From NCBI RefSeq assembly GCF_947498515.1, contig NZ_CANMKO010000001.1, positions 124,001-188,000 of the forward strand: a DNA stretch of 64,000 bases, written 5' to 3'. Shown here piece by piece: positions 1 through 8,841 of the stretch. The notes under the pieces are model-generated. The model made no database searches. It was not told the DNA's origin and was given only the letters and a program-made list of their open reading frames with translations. Origin of the DNA: an uncultured Pelagimonas sp. (lineage in GTDB: Bacteria; Pseudomonadota; Alphaproteobacteria; Rhodobacterales; Rhodobacteraceae). The position numbers and the translations under genes were made by a program. Within the stretch, counting starts at the first letter, position 1; every line of letters begins with the position of its first letter.

Positions 1-323
1 TTGTACCCGGAATGCATTTCCGCCGCCAAGTTGCGGGCCAAAGCACGCATTGACGGATCGGATGGCCAAATACCGGCGTCGGGATGACGCGTTGCGAGTT
101 CCTCGGCAATGGCGAGACTGTCCCAAACCACATCCCCGGTATCGGTGATCAAGGTCGGAACCGTGCGCGCCGGGGCGTGTGCCTTAAGCTGATTTGCAAC
201 GCTGTCTTGGTCAAATTCCACCAACTCGGGGCGGAACGGGATGCCAAACCGATGCAACAGTAGCCAGCCGCGCAAGGACCAGCTTGAATACGTATAGTCA
301 CCGATGATCAATCTATGGGTCAT
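1..323 (-). CDS. glutathione S-transferase family protein (partial, cut by window edge)
   Basis: Reading the minus strand from the ATG at 321-323 gives an uninterrupted frame to the window edge beginning MTHRLIIGDYTYSSWSLRGW, followed by a stretch with VPTLITDTGDVVWDSLAIAEEL. The thioredoxin-like N-terminal GST domain is recognisable: the YxxSS(W)S region at the active-site end of strand 1, then the cis-proline segment (TVPTL) and the DSxAI(A/E)E glutathione-contacting motif. About 107 residues are present and the helical C-terminal domain lies outside the window. Family function is glutathione conjugation or isomerisation; the substrate cannot be read here. Confidence 0.85.
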   Translation of the reverse strand, partial: MTHRLIIGDYTYSSWSLRGWLLLHRFGIPFRPELVEFDQDSVANQLKAHAPARTVPTLITDTGDVVWDSLAIAEELATRHPDAGIWPSDPSMRALARNLAAEMHSGY

Positions 324-521
324 GAAATCTCCTGTCTTTATGTCAAGGGTGGATTAGTTTTTGCGAAATGGGAAATTCTCAATTGTGCGCGGGATTATCA
401 GAAACATTGATCACAGCTCCGTCATCTCAGGGTTGTTCAAAGATTAATTCACCCCACATCTAATCCAAACGGCGCGCAAGACCGTATTCAAACTGTACCG
501 CGTAACGACAGGGGGTTTACG

Positions 522-1400
522 ATGGCACTGGACGGATTAAACGATAGGCAATTACCACGCGCAGCCATGAAGGCTGAGCTTTTGGATGCCGAAACTGAAC
601 AACAACTGGCCCGCGCGTGGCGTGACAATCGCGATGAGAAGGCGTTGCACCGCCTAATCAACGCCTATATGCGCCTTGCGATTTCACAAGCGTCAAAATT
701 TAGACGCTATGGCGCGCCGATGAATGACCTGATCCAAGAGGCGGGTCTTGGGTTGATGAAAGCGGCCGATAAATTCGACCCGGATCGCGGTGTGCGTTTT
801 TCGACATATGCCATTTGGTGGATCAAAGCGTCGATCCAAGATTACGTGATGCGCAATTGGTCGATGGTGCGTACCGGGTCAACCAGCGCGCAAAAATCTT
901 TGTTTTTCAACATGAAACGTGTGCAGGCACAGATTGAGCGCGAAGCAACGGTCGCCGGTGAACCACTGGATGGACATCAGCTGCGCCACCGGATCGCGTC
1001 GGAAATTGGCGTGCCTTTGCGCGATGTTGAAATGATGGAAGGGCGCCTGTCGGGGTCTGATTTCTCGCTTAACGCCACGCAATCGACCGAAGATGAAGGG
1101 CGTGAATGGATTGATGCCTTGGCGGATGACGGCGCGCAGGCGGCGGAAATTGTTGCTGATCGTCATGATACGCTTCAGATGCGTGATTGGATTGTTGGCG
1201 CGATGGATCGTTTGAGCGATCGGGAACGCTACATTGTGCGCGAACGCAAGCTGCGCGACGTGCCCCGGACCCTCGAAAGCCTTGGCGAAGAACTCAACCT
1301 GTCCAAAGAGCGTATTCGTCAGGTTGAGGCCGCCGCGATGACCAAGATGCGGAAAAGCCTTGAAGAAAACGCCGACGAGGTGCATCAGTTCTTGGTATGA
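522..1400 (+). CDS. rpoH2: RNA polymerase heat-shock-type sigma factor (RpoH2 group)
   Basis: A 292-residue sigma-70 family protein. Region 2 is clear (DLIQEAGLGLMKAADKFDPDRGVRFSTYA followed by WWIKASIQDY, about residues 68-110). It is followed by an RpoH-box-like segment, QKSLFFNMK, which marks the sigma-32 group and contacts core polymerase. Region 4.2 lies at the C-terminus (LGEELNLSKERIRQVEAAAMTK). There is no region 1.1. A GGGGG run 6-10 bases before the ATG serves as ribosome binding site. Photosynthetic and marine Rhodobacteraceae carry two RpoH proteins, and RpoH2 is linked to singlet-oxygen and photo-oxidative stress. I assign RpoH2 rather than RpoH1 from divergence at the N-terminus and RpoH box, so the paralogue assignment is less certain than the family. 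The stop overlaps the next start (ATGA), implying translational coupling. Confidence 0.88.
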   Translation: MALDGLNDRQLPRAAMKAELLDAETEQQLARAWRDNRDEKALHRLINAYMRLAISQASKFRRYGAPMNDLIQEAGLGLMKAADKFDPDRGVRFSTYAIWWIKASIQDYVMRNWSMVRTGSTSAQKSLFFNMKRVQAQIEREATVAGEPLDGHQLRHRIASEIGVPLRDVEMMEGRLSGSDFSLNATQSTEDEGREWIDALADDGAQAAEIVADRHDTLQMRDWIVGAMDRLSDRERYIVRERKLRDVPRTLESLGEELNLSKERIRQVEAAAMTKMRKSLEENADEVHQFLV

Positions 1401-2167
1401 ATTACGCTTTGATCGCTGCTGCCATGTTGGTTTGCCCTGTGCCTTTGTCGGCGCAGGACGTTATTTTCCTTGGTGAAACGCACGATAATCCGGGCCACCA
1501 CAAGCGGCAGACCGAGCGTGTGATAGCAGCAAAACCCAGAGCTTTGGTTTTTGAAATGCTGACCACTGATCAGACCAGTTTGGTGACGCCGGACCTTGTC
1601 GGTAACGCTGATCAGCTTGAACAAGCGTTGGGTTGGGAAAGCTCGGGCTGGCCCGATTTTTCGATGTATTACCCGATCTTTGCTGCGGCACCAGAGGCCC
1701 AAGTTTTTGGCGGCGCTGTTCCGCGCGAAGATGCCCGGCGTTTAATGAGTGAACCGGTCCAAGCCGTTTTTGGTGAAGATGCTAAGCAGTTCGGGTTGGA
1801 TCAGCCCTTGCCAGATACGCAGCAAACAAAGCGGGAAGCCATGCAAATGGCCGCCCATTGTGACGCGCTTCCTGAAAACATGTTGCCGATGATGGTGAAT
1901 ATGCAGCGGCTACGGGACGCTGCCTTGGCACGAGCTGTTGTTCAGGCGTTTGAGGAAACCGGTGGCCCGGTTGCTGTGATCACCGGCAACGGACATGCGC
2001 GCAAAGATTGGGGGGCACCGGTGATTTTGGACCGTGTTGCGCCCAATTTAGACATCTATTCGCTAGGCCAAGGCGAAGAGGGCGTTGGCCCGCCGGATGG
2101 GGTGTTTGACGAAATCACCTTTAGCCCGACGGTGGAACGCGACGATCCTTGCGCCGCGTTTAAATAA
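1397..2167 (+). CDS. ChaN-like haem-binding/uptake family protein
   Basis: A 256-residue protein with an N-terminal hydrophobic signal (MNYALIAAAMLVCPVPLSA) and then DVIFLGETHDNPGHH, the signature start of the ChaN/DUF399 fold with its GE-H-D-x-x-H cluster. A second conserved piece, VITGNGHARKDWGAP, lies near residue 195. The fold is related to the TraB/EreA group. Campylobacter ChaN binds haem, but the physiological role in alphaproteobacteria is not settled. The start overlaps the rpoH2 stop by four bases (ATGA), so it is probably translated from the same mRNA and may belong to the oxidative-stress response. Confidence 0.82.
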   Translation: MNYALIAAAMLVCPVPLSAQDVIFLGETHDNPGHHKRQTERVIAAKPRALVFEMLTTDQTSLVTPDLVGNADQLEQALGWESSGWPDFSMYYPIFAAAPEAQVFGGAVPREDARRLMSEPVQAVFGEDAKQFGLDQPLPDTQQTKREAMQMAAHCDALPENMLPMMVNMQRLRDAALARAVVQAFEETGGPVAVITGNGHARKDWGAPVILDRVAPNLDIYSLGQGEEGVGPPDGVFDEITFSPTVERDDPCAAFK

Positions 2168-2232
2168 CTGCCTGCGTTGAAACTTGTTGCGCGCGCGCGT
2201 AACACTTGGGCAAACGACGGGCAGGTGGGATC

Positions 2233-3432
2233 ATGCTGACAGGCAAACGCATTCTTTTGATCATTGGTGGCGGGATCGCGGCCTATAAATGTCTTGATCT
2301 GATCCGACGCCTGCGCGAACGCGGCGCGGCAATCACGCCGGTCATGACTCGGGCCGCCGAACAATTTGTGACCCCCTTGTCCGTCGCCGCCTTGGCCGGA
2401 GAAGAAGTGCATCGCGATCTGTTCGACCTCACCAAAGAGGCGGAGATGGGGCATATCCAACTTAGCCGCGTTGCGGATTTGGTTGTGGTTGCCCCGGCGA
2501 CCGCGGATTTGATGGGTAAGATGGCCAACGGGTTGGCCAGTGATCTGGCGACCACTTTGTTGATGGCGACCGACACGCCGGTGATGATTGCCCCGGCGAT
2601 GAATGTGCGTATGTGGGATCACCCGGCGACACAGCGCAATTTGACCACGCTAAAGGCCGACGGGGTTTCGGTTGCTGGGCCAAATGACGGAGATATGGCC
2701 TGTGGCGAATATGGTCCGGGGCGCATGGCGGAACCGATGGAGATTGTCGCCGCCATTCAAACCGCGTTTGCCGACGGTCCGCTTCGTGGTCGCAAGGTTT
2801 TGGTCACGTCTGGCCCGACACATGAACCCATTGATCCGGTGCGCTATATCGCCAATCGGTCCTCGGGTGCGCAGGGCACGGCCATCGCCAATGCGCTACG
2901 GGCGCTGGGGGCGGATGTGACCTTTGTCACCGGCCCGGCCGAGGCGGCCCGGCCAACAGGCGTAGACGTCATCGAGGTCCAATCCGCCCGCGAGATGCAT
3001 GAGGCTGTGATCAATGCCCTGCCAGTGGACGCCGGGGTTTTTGCGGCGGCTGTGGCGGATTGGCGGGTGGCCAGCGCTTCGGACAGCAAGATCAAAAAGA
3101 CAAAAGGCGGATTGCCGGTTTTGGAATTTGCCGAAAACCCGGACATTTTGGCCGAGGTCTCCCAGATGGACGGGGGGAGACCGGATTTGGTGGTTGGCTT
3201 TGCCGCCGAGACCGACGATGTGGTTGCCAATGCAACCTCCAAACGGGTGCGTAAGGGCTGTGATTGGATCGTTGCCAATGACGTGTCGCCGGAAACCGGC
3301 ATCATGGGCGGATCAGAAAACGCGATTGTTTTGATTTCTGAGGATGGGTCGGAAGACTGGCCACGTATGAGCAAAGATGAAGTTGCACGGGCATTGGCGG
3401 ATCGTATCGCGGCCTATCTGGGCGACAGCTAA
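2233..3432 (+). CDS. coaBC: bifunctional phosphopantothenoylcysteine decarboxylase / phosphopantothenate-cysteine ligase
   Basis: A 399-residue cytosolic enzyme of coenzyme A synthesis. The N-terminal CoaC flavoprotein half (about 1-180) starts MLTGKRILLIIGGGIAAYK and has the catalytic-His segment GHIQLSRVADL and the PAMNVRMW substrate clamp. The CoaB ligase half follows with SGPTHEPIDPVRYIANRSSG and a late Lys motif (KIKKTKG). It ligates cysteine to 4'-phosphopantothenate using CTP, then decarboxylates the product. I take ATG 2233, preceded by AGGTGGG, instead of a longer frame from 2206. It is followed by dut, as is common in proteobacteria (compare dfp-dut in enterobacteria). Confidence 0.96.
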   Translation: MLTGKRILLIIGGGIAAYKCLDLIRRLRERGAAITPVMTRAAEQFVTPLSVAALAGEEVHRDLFDLTKEAEMGHIQLSRVADLVVVAPATADLMGKMANGLASDLATTLLMATDTPVMIAPAMNVRMWDHPATQRNLTTLKADGVSVAGPNDGDMACGEYGPGRMAEPMEIVAAIQTAFADGPLRGRKVLVTSGPTHEPIDPVRYIANRSSGAQGTAIANALRALGADVTFVTGPAEAARPTGVDVIEVQSAREMHEAVINALPVDAGVFAAAVADWRVASASDSKIKKTKGGLPVLEFAENPDILAEVSQMDGGRPDLVVGFAAETDDVVANATSKRVRKGCDWIVANDVSPETGIMGGSENAIVLISEDGSEDWPRMSKDEVARALADRIAAYLGDS

Positions 3433-3471
3433 CGCGCGCCGCTTTCAGCGCAACGAGAAATGGGGGCAGGT

Positions 3472-3927
3472 GTGATTGCTGTTCAATTGATGTGGGATGA
3501 GGGTGCCGACCAATCCCTAGGGTTGCCTCACTATGCCTCGCATGGGGCGGCGGGCGCGGACCTGCGGGCCAATTTTACGGATCGGCAAAGCATAGAACTG
3601 GCCCCCGGATCGCGCATTTTGGTCCCGACCGGGTTGCGCTTGGCCATCCCGAAAGGGTTTGAGGTTCAGCTGCGACCGCGCAGTGGTTTGGCGTTGAAAC
3701 ATGGCATCACCTTGCCCAATAGCCCCGGCACGATCGACAGTGATTATCGCGGGCCTTTGGGGGTCATTGTGATGAATGTAGGGCAGGAGCCGTTTGTCAT
3801 TGCGCATGGCGATCGGATCGCACAGATGATCGTCGCCCCTGTTGTGCAGGCGCAATTTGAGCTGGTCTCCGAATTGGATGATACAGCGCGCGGTGCCGGC
3901 GGATTTGGCTCCACCGGGAGGCAATGA
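3472..3927 (+). CDS. dut: dUTP diphosphatase
   Basis: A homotrimeric dUTPase of about 151 residues that hydrolyses dUTP to dUMP and keeps uracil out of DNA. The five family motifs are visible: [10 protein letters not shown] (1), [11 protein letters not shown] (2), [13 protein letters not shown] (3), GDRIAQMIV (4) and [11 protein letters not shown] (5) at the C-terminus. GTG 3472 follows a GGGGGCAGG ribosome binding site; an ATG at 3460 would add four residues and cannot be excluded. The gene follows coaBC by about 40 bases and is followed after one base by the next gene, so a coaBC-dut-moeB-like operon is likely. Confidence 0.96.
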   Translation: MIAVQLMWDEGADQSLGLPHYASHGAAGADLRANFTDRQSIELAPGSRILVPTGLRLAIPKGFEVQLRPRSGLALKHGITLPNSPGTIDSDYRGPLGVIVMNVGQEPFVIAHGDRIAQMIVAPVVQAQFELVSELDDTARGAGGFGSTGRQ

Positions 3928-3928
3928 C

Positions 3929-4966
3929 GTGATCCTTGTTCTTGGCTTGGCAGCGCTGATTTGGGGTGTTGGCCACTTGACCAAAGCGCCAAAACCGCTG
4001 CGCTGGGCCTTGTTGATGGTGCTCTTTGGGGCGGTGATCCTGTTGCATCTGGTGCTGCCTGACGGCCACCCATTGCGCATCGCAACAGGCGGGTCTGCGG
4101 CCTTTTGGCTGATCCTGCTGGGATTCTCCGCCATGGTCTGGGTCTATCGGGTTGGCTTGGCTAAACTGCGATCCAAAGCGCAGGCCAAGGAGATACCCGT
4201 GACCCAGAATGAAAGCCTTTTTGCCGAAGGCGAGCTGTCGCGCTATGCCCGCCATATCGTTTTGCGTGAACTCGGCGGGCCGGGGCAGAAAAAGCTAAAA
4301 GAGGCCAAGGTTTTGGTCATTGGGGCAGGGGGTCTTGGCTCTCCGGCCTTGCTCTATTTGGCAGCGTCGGGCGTTGGCACCATCGGGGTGATTGATGACG
4401 ATGTCGTCGACGCAGGTAACTTGCAGCGGCAAGTTATTCACAGCGATGACGCCATTGACACCCCCAAGGTGTTTTCCGCCGAAACGCGGATGAAGGCCAT
4501 TAACCCCTATCTCAAAGTGCGGCCCTACAAACGCCGCCTGTCCGCCGACATCGCCAAAGAGCTTATGGCCGACTATGATGTTGTTCTGGATGGAACCGAC
4601 AATTTTGACACCCGCTACTTGGTCAATGAAACGGCGGTTGCCTTGGGCAAACCTCTGATTTCCGGCGCACTTAGCCAGTGGGAGGGTCAGGTCAGCGTCT
4701 TTGATCCGGCCAACGGCGGGCCGTGTTACCAGTGCATTTTCGCAAGCGCACCGGCTCCGGAATTGGCCCCAAGCTGTGCCGAAGCAGGCGTTTTGGGGCC
4801 TTTGCCCGGCGTTGTTGGGTCGATGATGGCCGTCGAGGCGGTCAAATTGATCACCGGGGCGGGCGCGGTTTTGCGGGGCGAGATGTTAATCTATGACGCG
4901 CTCTGGGGCGAAACCCGAAAAATCACGTTGAAAAAACGTGAGGGCTGCCCGTGCTGCGGGGGCTGA
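3929..4966 (+). CDS. membrane-anchored HesA/MoeB/ThiF family adenylyltransferase
   Basis: A 345-residue protein with two parts. Residues 1-85 form about three hydrophobic helices (VILVLGLAALIWGVGHL; WALLMVLFGAVILLHLVL; AAFWLILLGFSAMVWVYRVG). Residues from about 100 form an E1-like adenylylation domain: RYARHIVLRELGGPGQ, the nucleotide motif GAGGLGSPAL, GTDNFDTRYLVN, and zinc cysteines CYQC and CPCC at the end. MoeB enzymes adenylate the C-terminal Gly-Gly of MoaD. No rhodanese domain is present. GTG 3929 is one base after the dut stop, with GGGAGG upstream. A membrane anchor is not part of the E. coli MoeB model. MoeB is the likeliest role, but another ubiquitin-like partner is possible. Confidence 0.85.
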   Translation: MILVLGLAALIWGVGHLTKAPKPLRWALLMVLFGAVILLHLVLPDGHPLRIATGGSAAFWLILLGFSAMVWVYRVGLAKLRSKAQAKEIPVTQNESLFAEGELSRYARHIVLRELGGPGQKKLKEAKVLVIGAGGLGSPALLYLAASGVGTIGVIDDDVVDAGNLQRQVIHSDDAIDTPKVFSAETRMKAINPYLKVRPYKRRLSADIAKELMADYDVVLDGTDNFDTRYLVNETAVALGKPLISGALSQWEGQVSVFDPANGGPCYQCIFASAPAPELAPSCAEAGVLGPLPGVVGSMMAVEAVKLITGAGAVLRGEMLIYDALWGETRKITLKKREGCPCCGG

Positions 4967-5703
4967 TCTGGGCCGGGCATGTGGGTTGGATCCTGTTTCT
5001 GACGCTGCTCACGCAATTGGGCGGTTTGGCTTGGCTGATTGCTTTGCGGTTTCGTCAACGGGTTTTGGTTTTTCTGCTGGTTTATGCGGCGCTGTGGGGA
5101 GCGGCGCTACAGATCGCGCCGTTTTTCGGGCGGGTGGCTTTGCCCTGTTTCGGAGAAACGCTCCGGGCGCAGTCGGTGTTTTATTGCGTGACAATGCGCC
5201 ATTTTGTGACGCCTGAGATGGCGGATGTCGCACAAATCGCCGCCGACAAAGTTGCGCAAGAATATCCGGGGACGCAGACGCTTTACCTCGATGGCAACTT
5301 GCCCTTTTGGGAGGGTTTCCCCCTGATCCCGCACTTGTCACATGACGATGGTGAAAAGCTGGACTTTGCTTTTTTCTATCGCGATGCGCAGGGATATTTG
5401 CCCGGTCAAACGCGGTCTCCCATCGGGTATTTTGCCTTTGAGACTCTGGAGGCCAAGCAATGTCCAGATGCTTGGCCAACGATGCGGTGGTCTTTGACGC
5501 CGTTGCAACCTTTGTGGTCCGATTTTGAGGTGGATAGGGCAAGGACACGAGCCTTGACCCAAGCACTGCTTAACGATCCGCGGGTTTCCAAGCTGTTCCT
5601 CGAGCCGCCTTTAGCAAAAGATTTGGGACTAAGCGATGAAAAACTGCGGTTCCAAGGATGCCGGGCAGCACGCCATGATGATCACTTGCATTTGCAGCTT
5701 TGA
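4951..5703 (+). CDS. membrane-anchored protein with MepA-like HDDHLH tail, function unknown
   Basis: A 250-residue protein starting at GTG 4951, sixteen bases inside the end of the preceding gene. Two hydrophobic segments open it (LIWAGHVGWILFLTLLTQL and LVFLLVYAALWGAALQIAPF), followed by an extracytoplasmic-looking domain. The very C-terminus reads FQGCRAARHDDHLHLQL. The H-x2-HxH metal pattern resembles the last motif of LAS/MepA-type murein endopeptidases (H-x-DH-x-H), but the upstream zinc-binding HxxxxxxD motif of that family is not obvious. I regard peptidoglycan or metal binding as a guess. The 16-base overlap suggests coupled expression with the membrane MoeB-like protein. Confidence 0.65.
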   Translation: MLRGLIWAGHVGWILFLTLLTQLGGLAWLIALRFRQRVLVFLLVYAALWGAALQIAPFFGRVALPCFGETLRAQSVFYCVTMRHFVTPEMADVAQIAADKVAQEYPGTQTLYLDGNLPFWEGFPLIPHLSHDDGEKLDFAFFYRDAQGYLPGQTRSPIGYFAFETLEAKQCPDAWPTMRWSLTPLQPLWSDFEVDRARTRALTQALLNDPRVSKLFLEPPLAKDLGLSDEKLRFQGCRAARHDDHLHLQL

Positions 5704-5772
5704 TTTCGTGTAAGCCATTGCAGCCATGGGTTGCGCACCCTAGGTTTCAGCCAAAGATATGGAGATGCGTCA

Positions 5773-7782
5773 ATGACCAACCCGCTGTTGCAAGAATGGG
5801 ATACGCCTTTTGGGCTGCCGCCTTTTAACAAGATCGCAGATGGTGATTTTGCCCCGGCCTTTGACGCCGCAATGGCGCAGGATTTGCAAGAGGTCGAGGC
5901 CTTGGTCGCCAACCCTGAGGCCCCAGATTTTGCCAATACCATCGAAGGGTTGATGCGCACCGGCGCGGCCTTGGACAAGGTGGCCTCGGTCTTTTTCAAC
6001 ATTTCGGGCTCCGATAGCAATGAAACCCGCGAAGCCCTAATGCGGGAGTTTTCGCCGAAACTCTCGGCGCATAGCTCTGCGATTTATTCCAACACCGCGC
6101 TGTTTGAACGCATTCAAGCGGTTTGGGAGGCACGTGACACGCTTGACCTAAATGATGAACAAAGCCGGGTTTTGATGTTGTTGCATCGCAATTTTGTCCG
6201 TGCCGGCGCGGCCTTGGACGGGGCCGAGGCCGACCGGATGACCGAGGTGAAAAACCGTCTGGCGGTTTTGGGCACATCCTTCACGCAGAACCTTTTGGCG
6301 GATGAGCGTGATTGGGTCATGGAGGTCTCTGAGGCGGACCTAGACGGGTTGCCTGATTTTGTTATCGGCGCGATGCGTGCGGCGGGCGAGGAGCGTGGTC
6401 TTGGCCCGGTTGTGACGTTGTCACGGTCGGTCATTGTGCCGTTTTTGCAGTTTTCCCCCAAACGGGCGTTGCGCGAACGTGCCTATCAGGCATGGGGCGC
6501 ACGCGGGGCCAATGGTGGCGCGACAGACAACCGGGATATTGCCAATGAAACCCTAGCGTTGCGCGAAGAGCGCGCCAAGCTTTTGGGCTATGACGACTTT
6601 TCGGGGTTCAAGTTGGAAACCGAGATGGCGGGCACGCCGGACAAGGTGCGCGAGCTGTTGATGGCGGTTTGGGGACCGGCCAAAACCCAAGCGGACGCGG
6701 ATGCACAGGTTTTGGAAACCATGCTGAAAGCCGACGGGATAGACGGCCCGTTAGAGGCGTGGGATTGGCGCTATTACGCCGAAAAACGGCGCAAGGCGGA
6801 ACATGATCTCGATGAGGCAGAGGTCAAACCCTATTTCCAATTGGAGAAGATGATCGAGGCCTCGTTTGATTGCGCCACGCGGCTGTTTGATCTCGAATTC
6901 GCGCCCCTAGACGTGCCTTTGTATCACGAAGATGCCCGCGCTTGGGAAGTCACCCGCAATGGTGCCCCGGTTGCGGTGTTCATCGGTGACTATTTTGCCC
7001 GCGGGTCAAAACGGTCGGGCGCGTGGTGTTCGGCGATCCGTTCACAACGCAAATTCCCCGATGTGCAAATCCCGATTGTCGTCAACGTGTGCAACTTTGC
7101 CAAAGGCGATCCGGCTCTGCTGTCCTATGATGATGCGCGCACCTTGTTCCATGAATTTGGTCATGCGCTGCACCAAATGCTATCGGATGTGACCTATGAC
7201 ATGATTTCTGGCACCTCGGTGGCACGTGATTTTGTCGAACTACCAAGCCAGCTTTATGAGCACTGGCTTGAAGTGCCGGAGGTGTTGGAAAAATTCGCCA
7301 CCCATGCCGAAACCGGTGACCCGATGCCCAAGGCCTTGCTTGACAAAGTGCTTGGTGCCGCGAATTTCGATATGGGGTTCCAGACGGTTGAATATGTCGC
7401 CTCGGCCTTGGTTGATCTGGCCTTTCATGACGGTCCGGCCCCGGCGGATGTGATGCAAAAGCAGGCCGAAGTGTTGGAAAACATCGGCATGCCGCGCGCA
7501 ATTTCGATGCGCCATGCCACGCCGCATTTCGCCCATGTGTTTTCCGGCGACGGCTACAGCAGCGGCTATTATAGCTATATGTGGTCCGAAGTGATGGACG
7601 CAGATGCCTTTGCCGCGTTCGAAGAGGTCGGTGATCCGTTTGACGCGGATATGGCCGCCAAGCTTGAAAAACACATCCTGTCGGCCGGTGGATCACAGGA
7701 CGCCGAGGCGCTTTATCTGGCGTTCCGTGGGCGGATGCCTGGGGTCGATGCCCTTTTGAAAGGTCGCGGGTTGGCCGCCTGA
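5773..7782 (+). CDS. M3 family metallopeptidase (oligopeptidase / peptidyl-dipeptidase)
   Basis: A 669-residue zinc peptidase. The thermolysin-type motif HEFGHALHQML sits near residue 460, followed by a downstream Glu ligand in the DFVELPSQLYEHW segment. The C-terminal signature SSGYYSYMWSEVMDADAF matches the M3A family (OpdA/Dcp). It degrades short peptides, including signal-peptide fragments, in the cytoplasm; no signal peptide is present (MTNPLLQEWDTPFGLPPF). ATG 5773 is preceded by GGAGATG; an upstream TTG at 5731 lacks a binding site. The gene converges on the TraB-like gene with only a few bases between the stops. Confidence 0.95.
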   Translation: MTNPLLQEWDTPFGLPPFNKIADGDFAPAFDAAMAQDLQEVEALVANPEAPDFANTIEGLMRTGAALDKVASVFFNISGSDSNETREALMREFSPKLSAHSSAIYSNTALFERIQAVWEARDTLDLNDEQSRVLMLLHRNFVRAGAALDGAEADRMTEVKNRLAVLGTSFTQNLLADERDWVMEVSEADLDGLPDFVIGAMRAAGEERGLGPVVTLSRSVIVPFLQFSPKRALRERAYQAWGARGANGGATDNRDIANETLALREERAKLLGYDDFSGFKLETEMAGTPDKVRELLMAVWGPAKTQADADAQVLETMLKADGIDGPLEAWDWRYYAEKRRKAEHDLDEAEVKPYFQLEKMIEASFDCATRLFDLEFAPLDVPLYHEDARAWEVTRNGAPVAVFIGDYFARGSKRSGAWCSAIRSQRKFPDVQIPIVVNVCNFAKGDPALLSYDDARTLFHEFGHALHQMLSDVTYDMISGTSVARDFVELPSQLYEHWLEVPEVLEKFATHAETGDPMPKALLDKVLGAANFDMGFQTVEYVASALVDLAFHDGPAPADVMQKQAEVLENIGMPRAISMRHATPHFAHVFSGDGYSSGYYSYMWSEVMDADAFAAFEEVGDPFDADMAAKLEKHILSAGGSQDAEALYLAFRGRMPGVDALLKGRGLAA

Positions 7783-7788
7783 TCTCGC

Positions 7789-8784
7789 TTAAAACTCTTG
7801 GCGCTCGAGGGTGAAGCCTTCTTGCGCCAAGAGGCTCAAAACCCCCGCATCCCCCATCAAATGCGCCGCGCCAAAGGCTGCGACAATCGGGGCATCGTGC
7901 TGGGCAGCCGCATCAAGTATGACCGGAATCCAGGCTGTGTTGCGGGTTTCAAGAAGGTCTTTGTTAAGATCGGCAAACACCTCATCGGCAAGTTCCGCGT
8001 TCATCCCGACCAACTCAGGTGTTAGAATACGGTTGATATGCCAGCCTTCGGCGACGCTCTCTTCGAAGTAGCTATTGAACATTGTCGCCATTGCGTCTTC
8101 GGCGTCTTTGGGGGCCATCAGGCCAACCATCATCATGTCGATCTGTTCCTGAATTGGGTCTTTGGAAAAGATTTTGAACAATGTCTGGACGTCTTCAAGC
8201 GATTGGGTGGGCACCCCGGCGGCGTTGGCGATGTCGTTTAGCTGGGCATCCAAACCGCCAGTCCCCTCCATGACCTCTTGTTGCATACAGGGAGGGATTG
8301 CCAATGTCATCGACAGGAACCAAGGCTGCATTTTCGCCGCCATAAAAGGCGGAATGTTGTGATCTTTGGCGCGTTGCGCCAGCTTTTGCCATTCCTCGTC
8401 GCTCATCAGATCAATCAGGGATTTGCCCTGAAGCAGGATCAGCGAGGTATCTGTCGCGATTTGTTTTTCAAGTTCTGCTTCGGCAACGTCATTAGCTTCG
8501 AGCAAGACAACACCAGCGGATTCGACAATCGGCGTCAATCGCGCGACCGGCCCTTGCATGCGTGGGTCATTGATATGCAAAGTGCCGACCAGATAGATGG
8601 TTTCGTCGCCTTTGGTTGCCGTCCAAAAGTTGCCCTTGGCATAAGGGGTGCTTTCGATCGTTTGGGCGAGCTCTTGCCTCTGAGCGTCGCTTAGACCGGG
8701 GCGGAGATCTTGCCCGCTACAGGCTGCAACGGCCGGGGTGGCAAAGGCAAAGGTGGCACAGGCAAGGGCAAGACATCGTAACAT
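7789..8784 (-). CDS. TraB/GumN family protein
   Basis: A 331-residue exported protein: signal peptide MLRCLALACATFAFATPAVA and then a TraB/GumN (Pfam TraB_PrgY_gumN) domain. The conserved opening is FWTATKGDETIYLVGTLHINDPRM, with the VGT-H motif, and VVLLEANDVAEAE follows. The closing segment DAPIVAAFGAAHLMGDAGVL carries the GAAHL-G signature. The fold is shared with Tiki proteases and ChaN-like proteins, and the two GxxH motifs are the presumed metal or active sites. The bacterial role is unknown. Note that a second member of this superfamily (1397-2167) lies in the same window. Confidence 0.85.
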   Translation of the reverse strand: MLRCLALACATFAFATPAVAACSGQDLRPGLSDAQRQELAQTIESTPYAKGNFWTATKGDETIYLVGTLHINDPRMQGPVARLTPIVESAGVVLLEANDVAEAELEKQIATDTSLILLQGKSLIDLMSDEEWQKLAQRAKDHNIPPFMAAKMQPWFLSMTLAIPPCMQQEVMEGTGGLDAQLNDIANAAGVPTQSLEDVQTLFKIFSKDPIQEQIDMMMVGLMAPKDAEDAMATMFNSYFEESVAEGWHINRILTPELVGMNAELADEVFADLNKDLLETRNTAWIPVILDAAAQHDAPIVAAFGAAHLMGDAGVLSLLAQEGFTLERQEF

Positions 8785-8841
8785 GGTGGCTCCGGCAATC
8801 TATTTGGGGCAATCTAAGCCCGTTGAGCAATGGAATGACAA

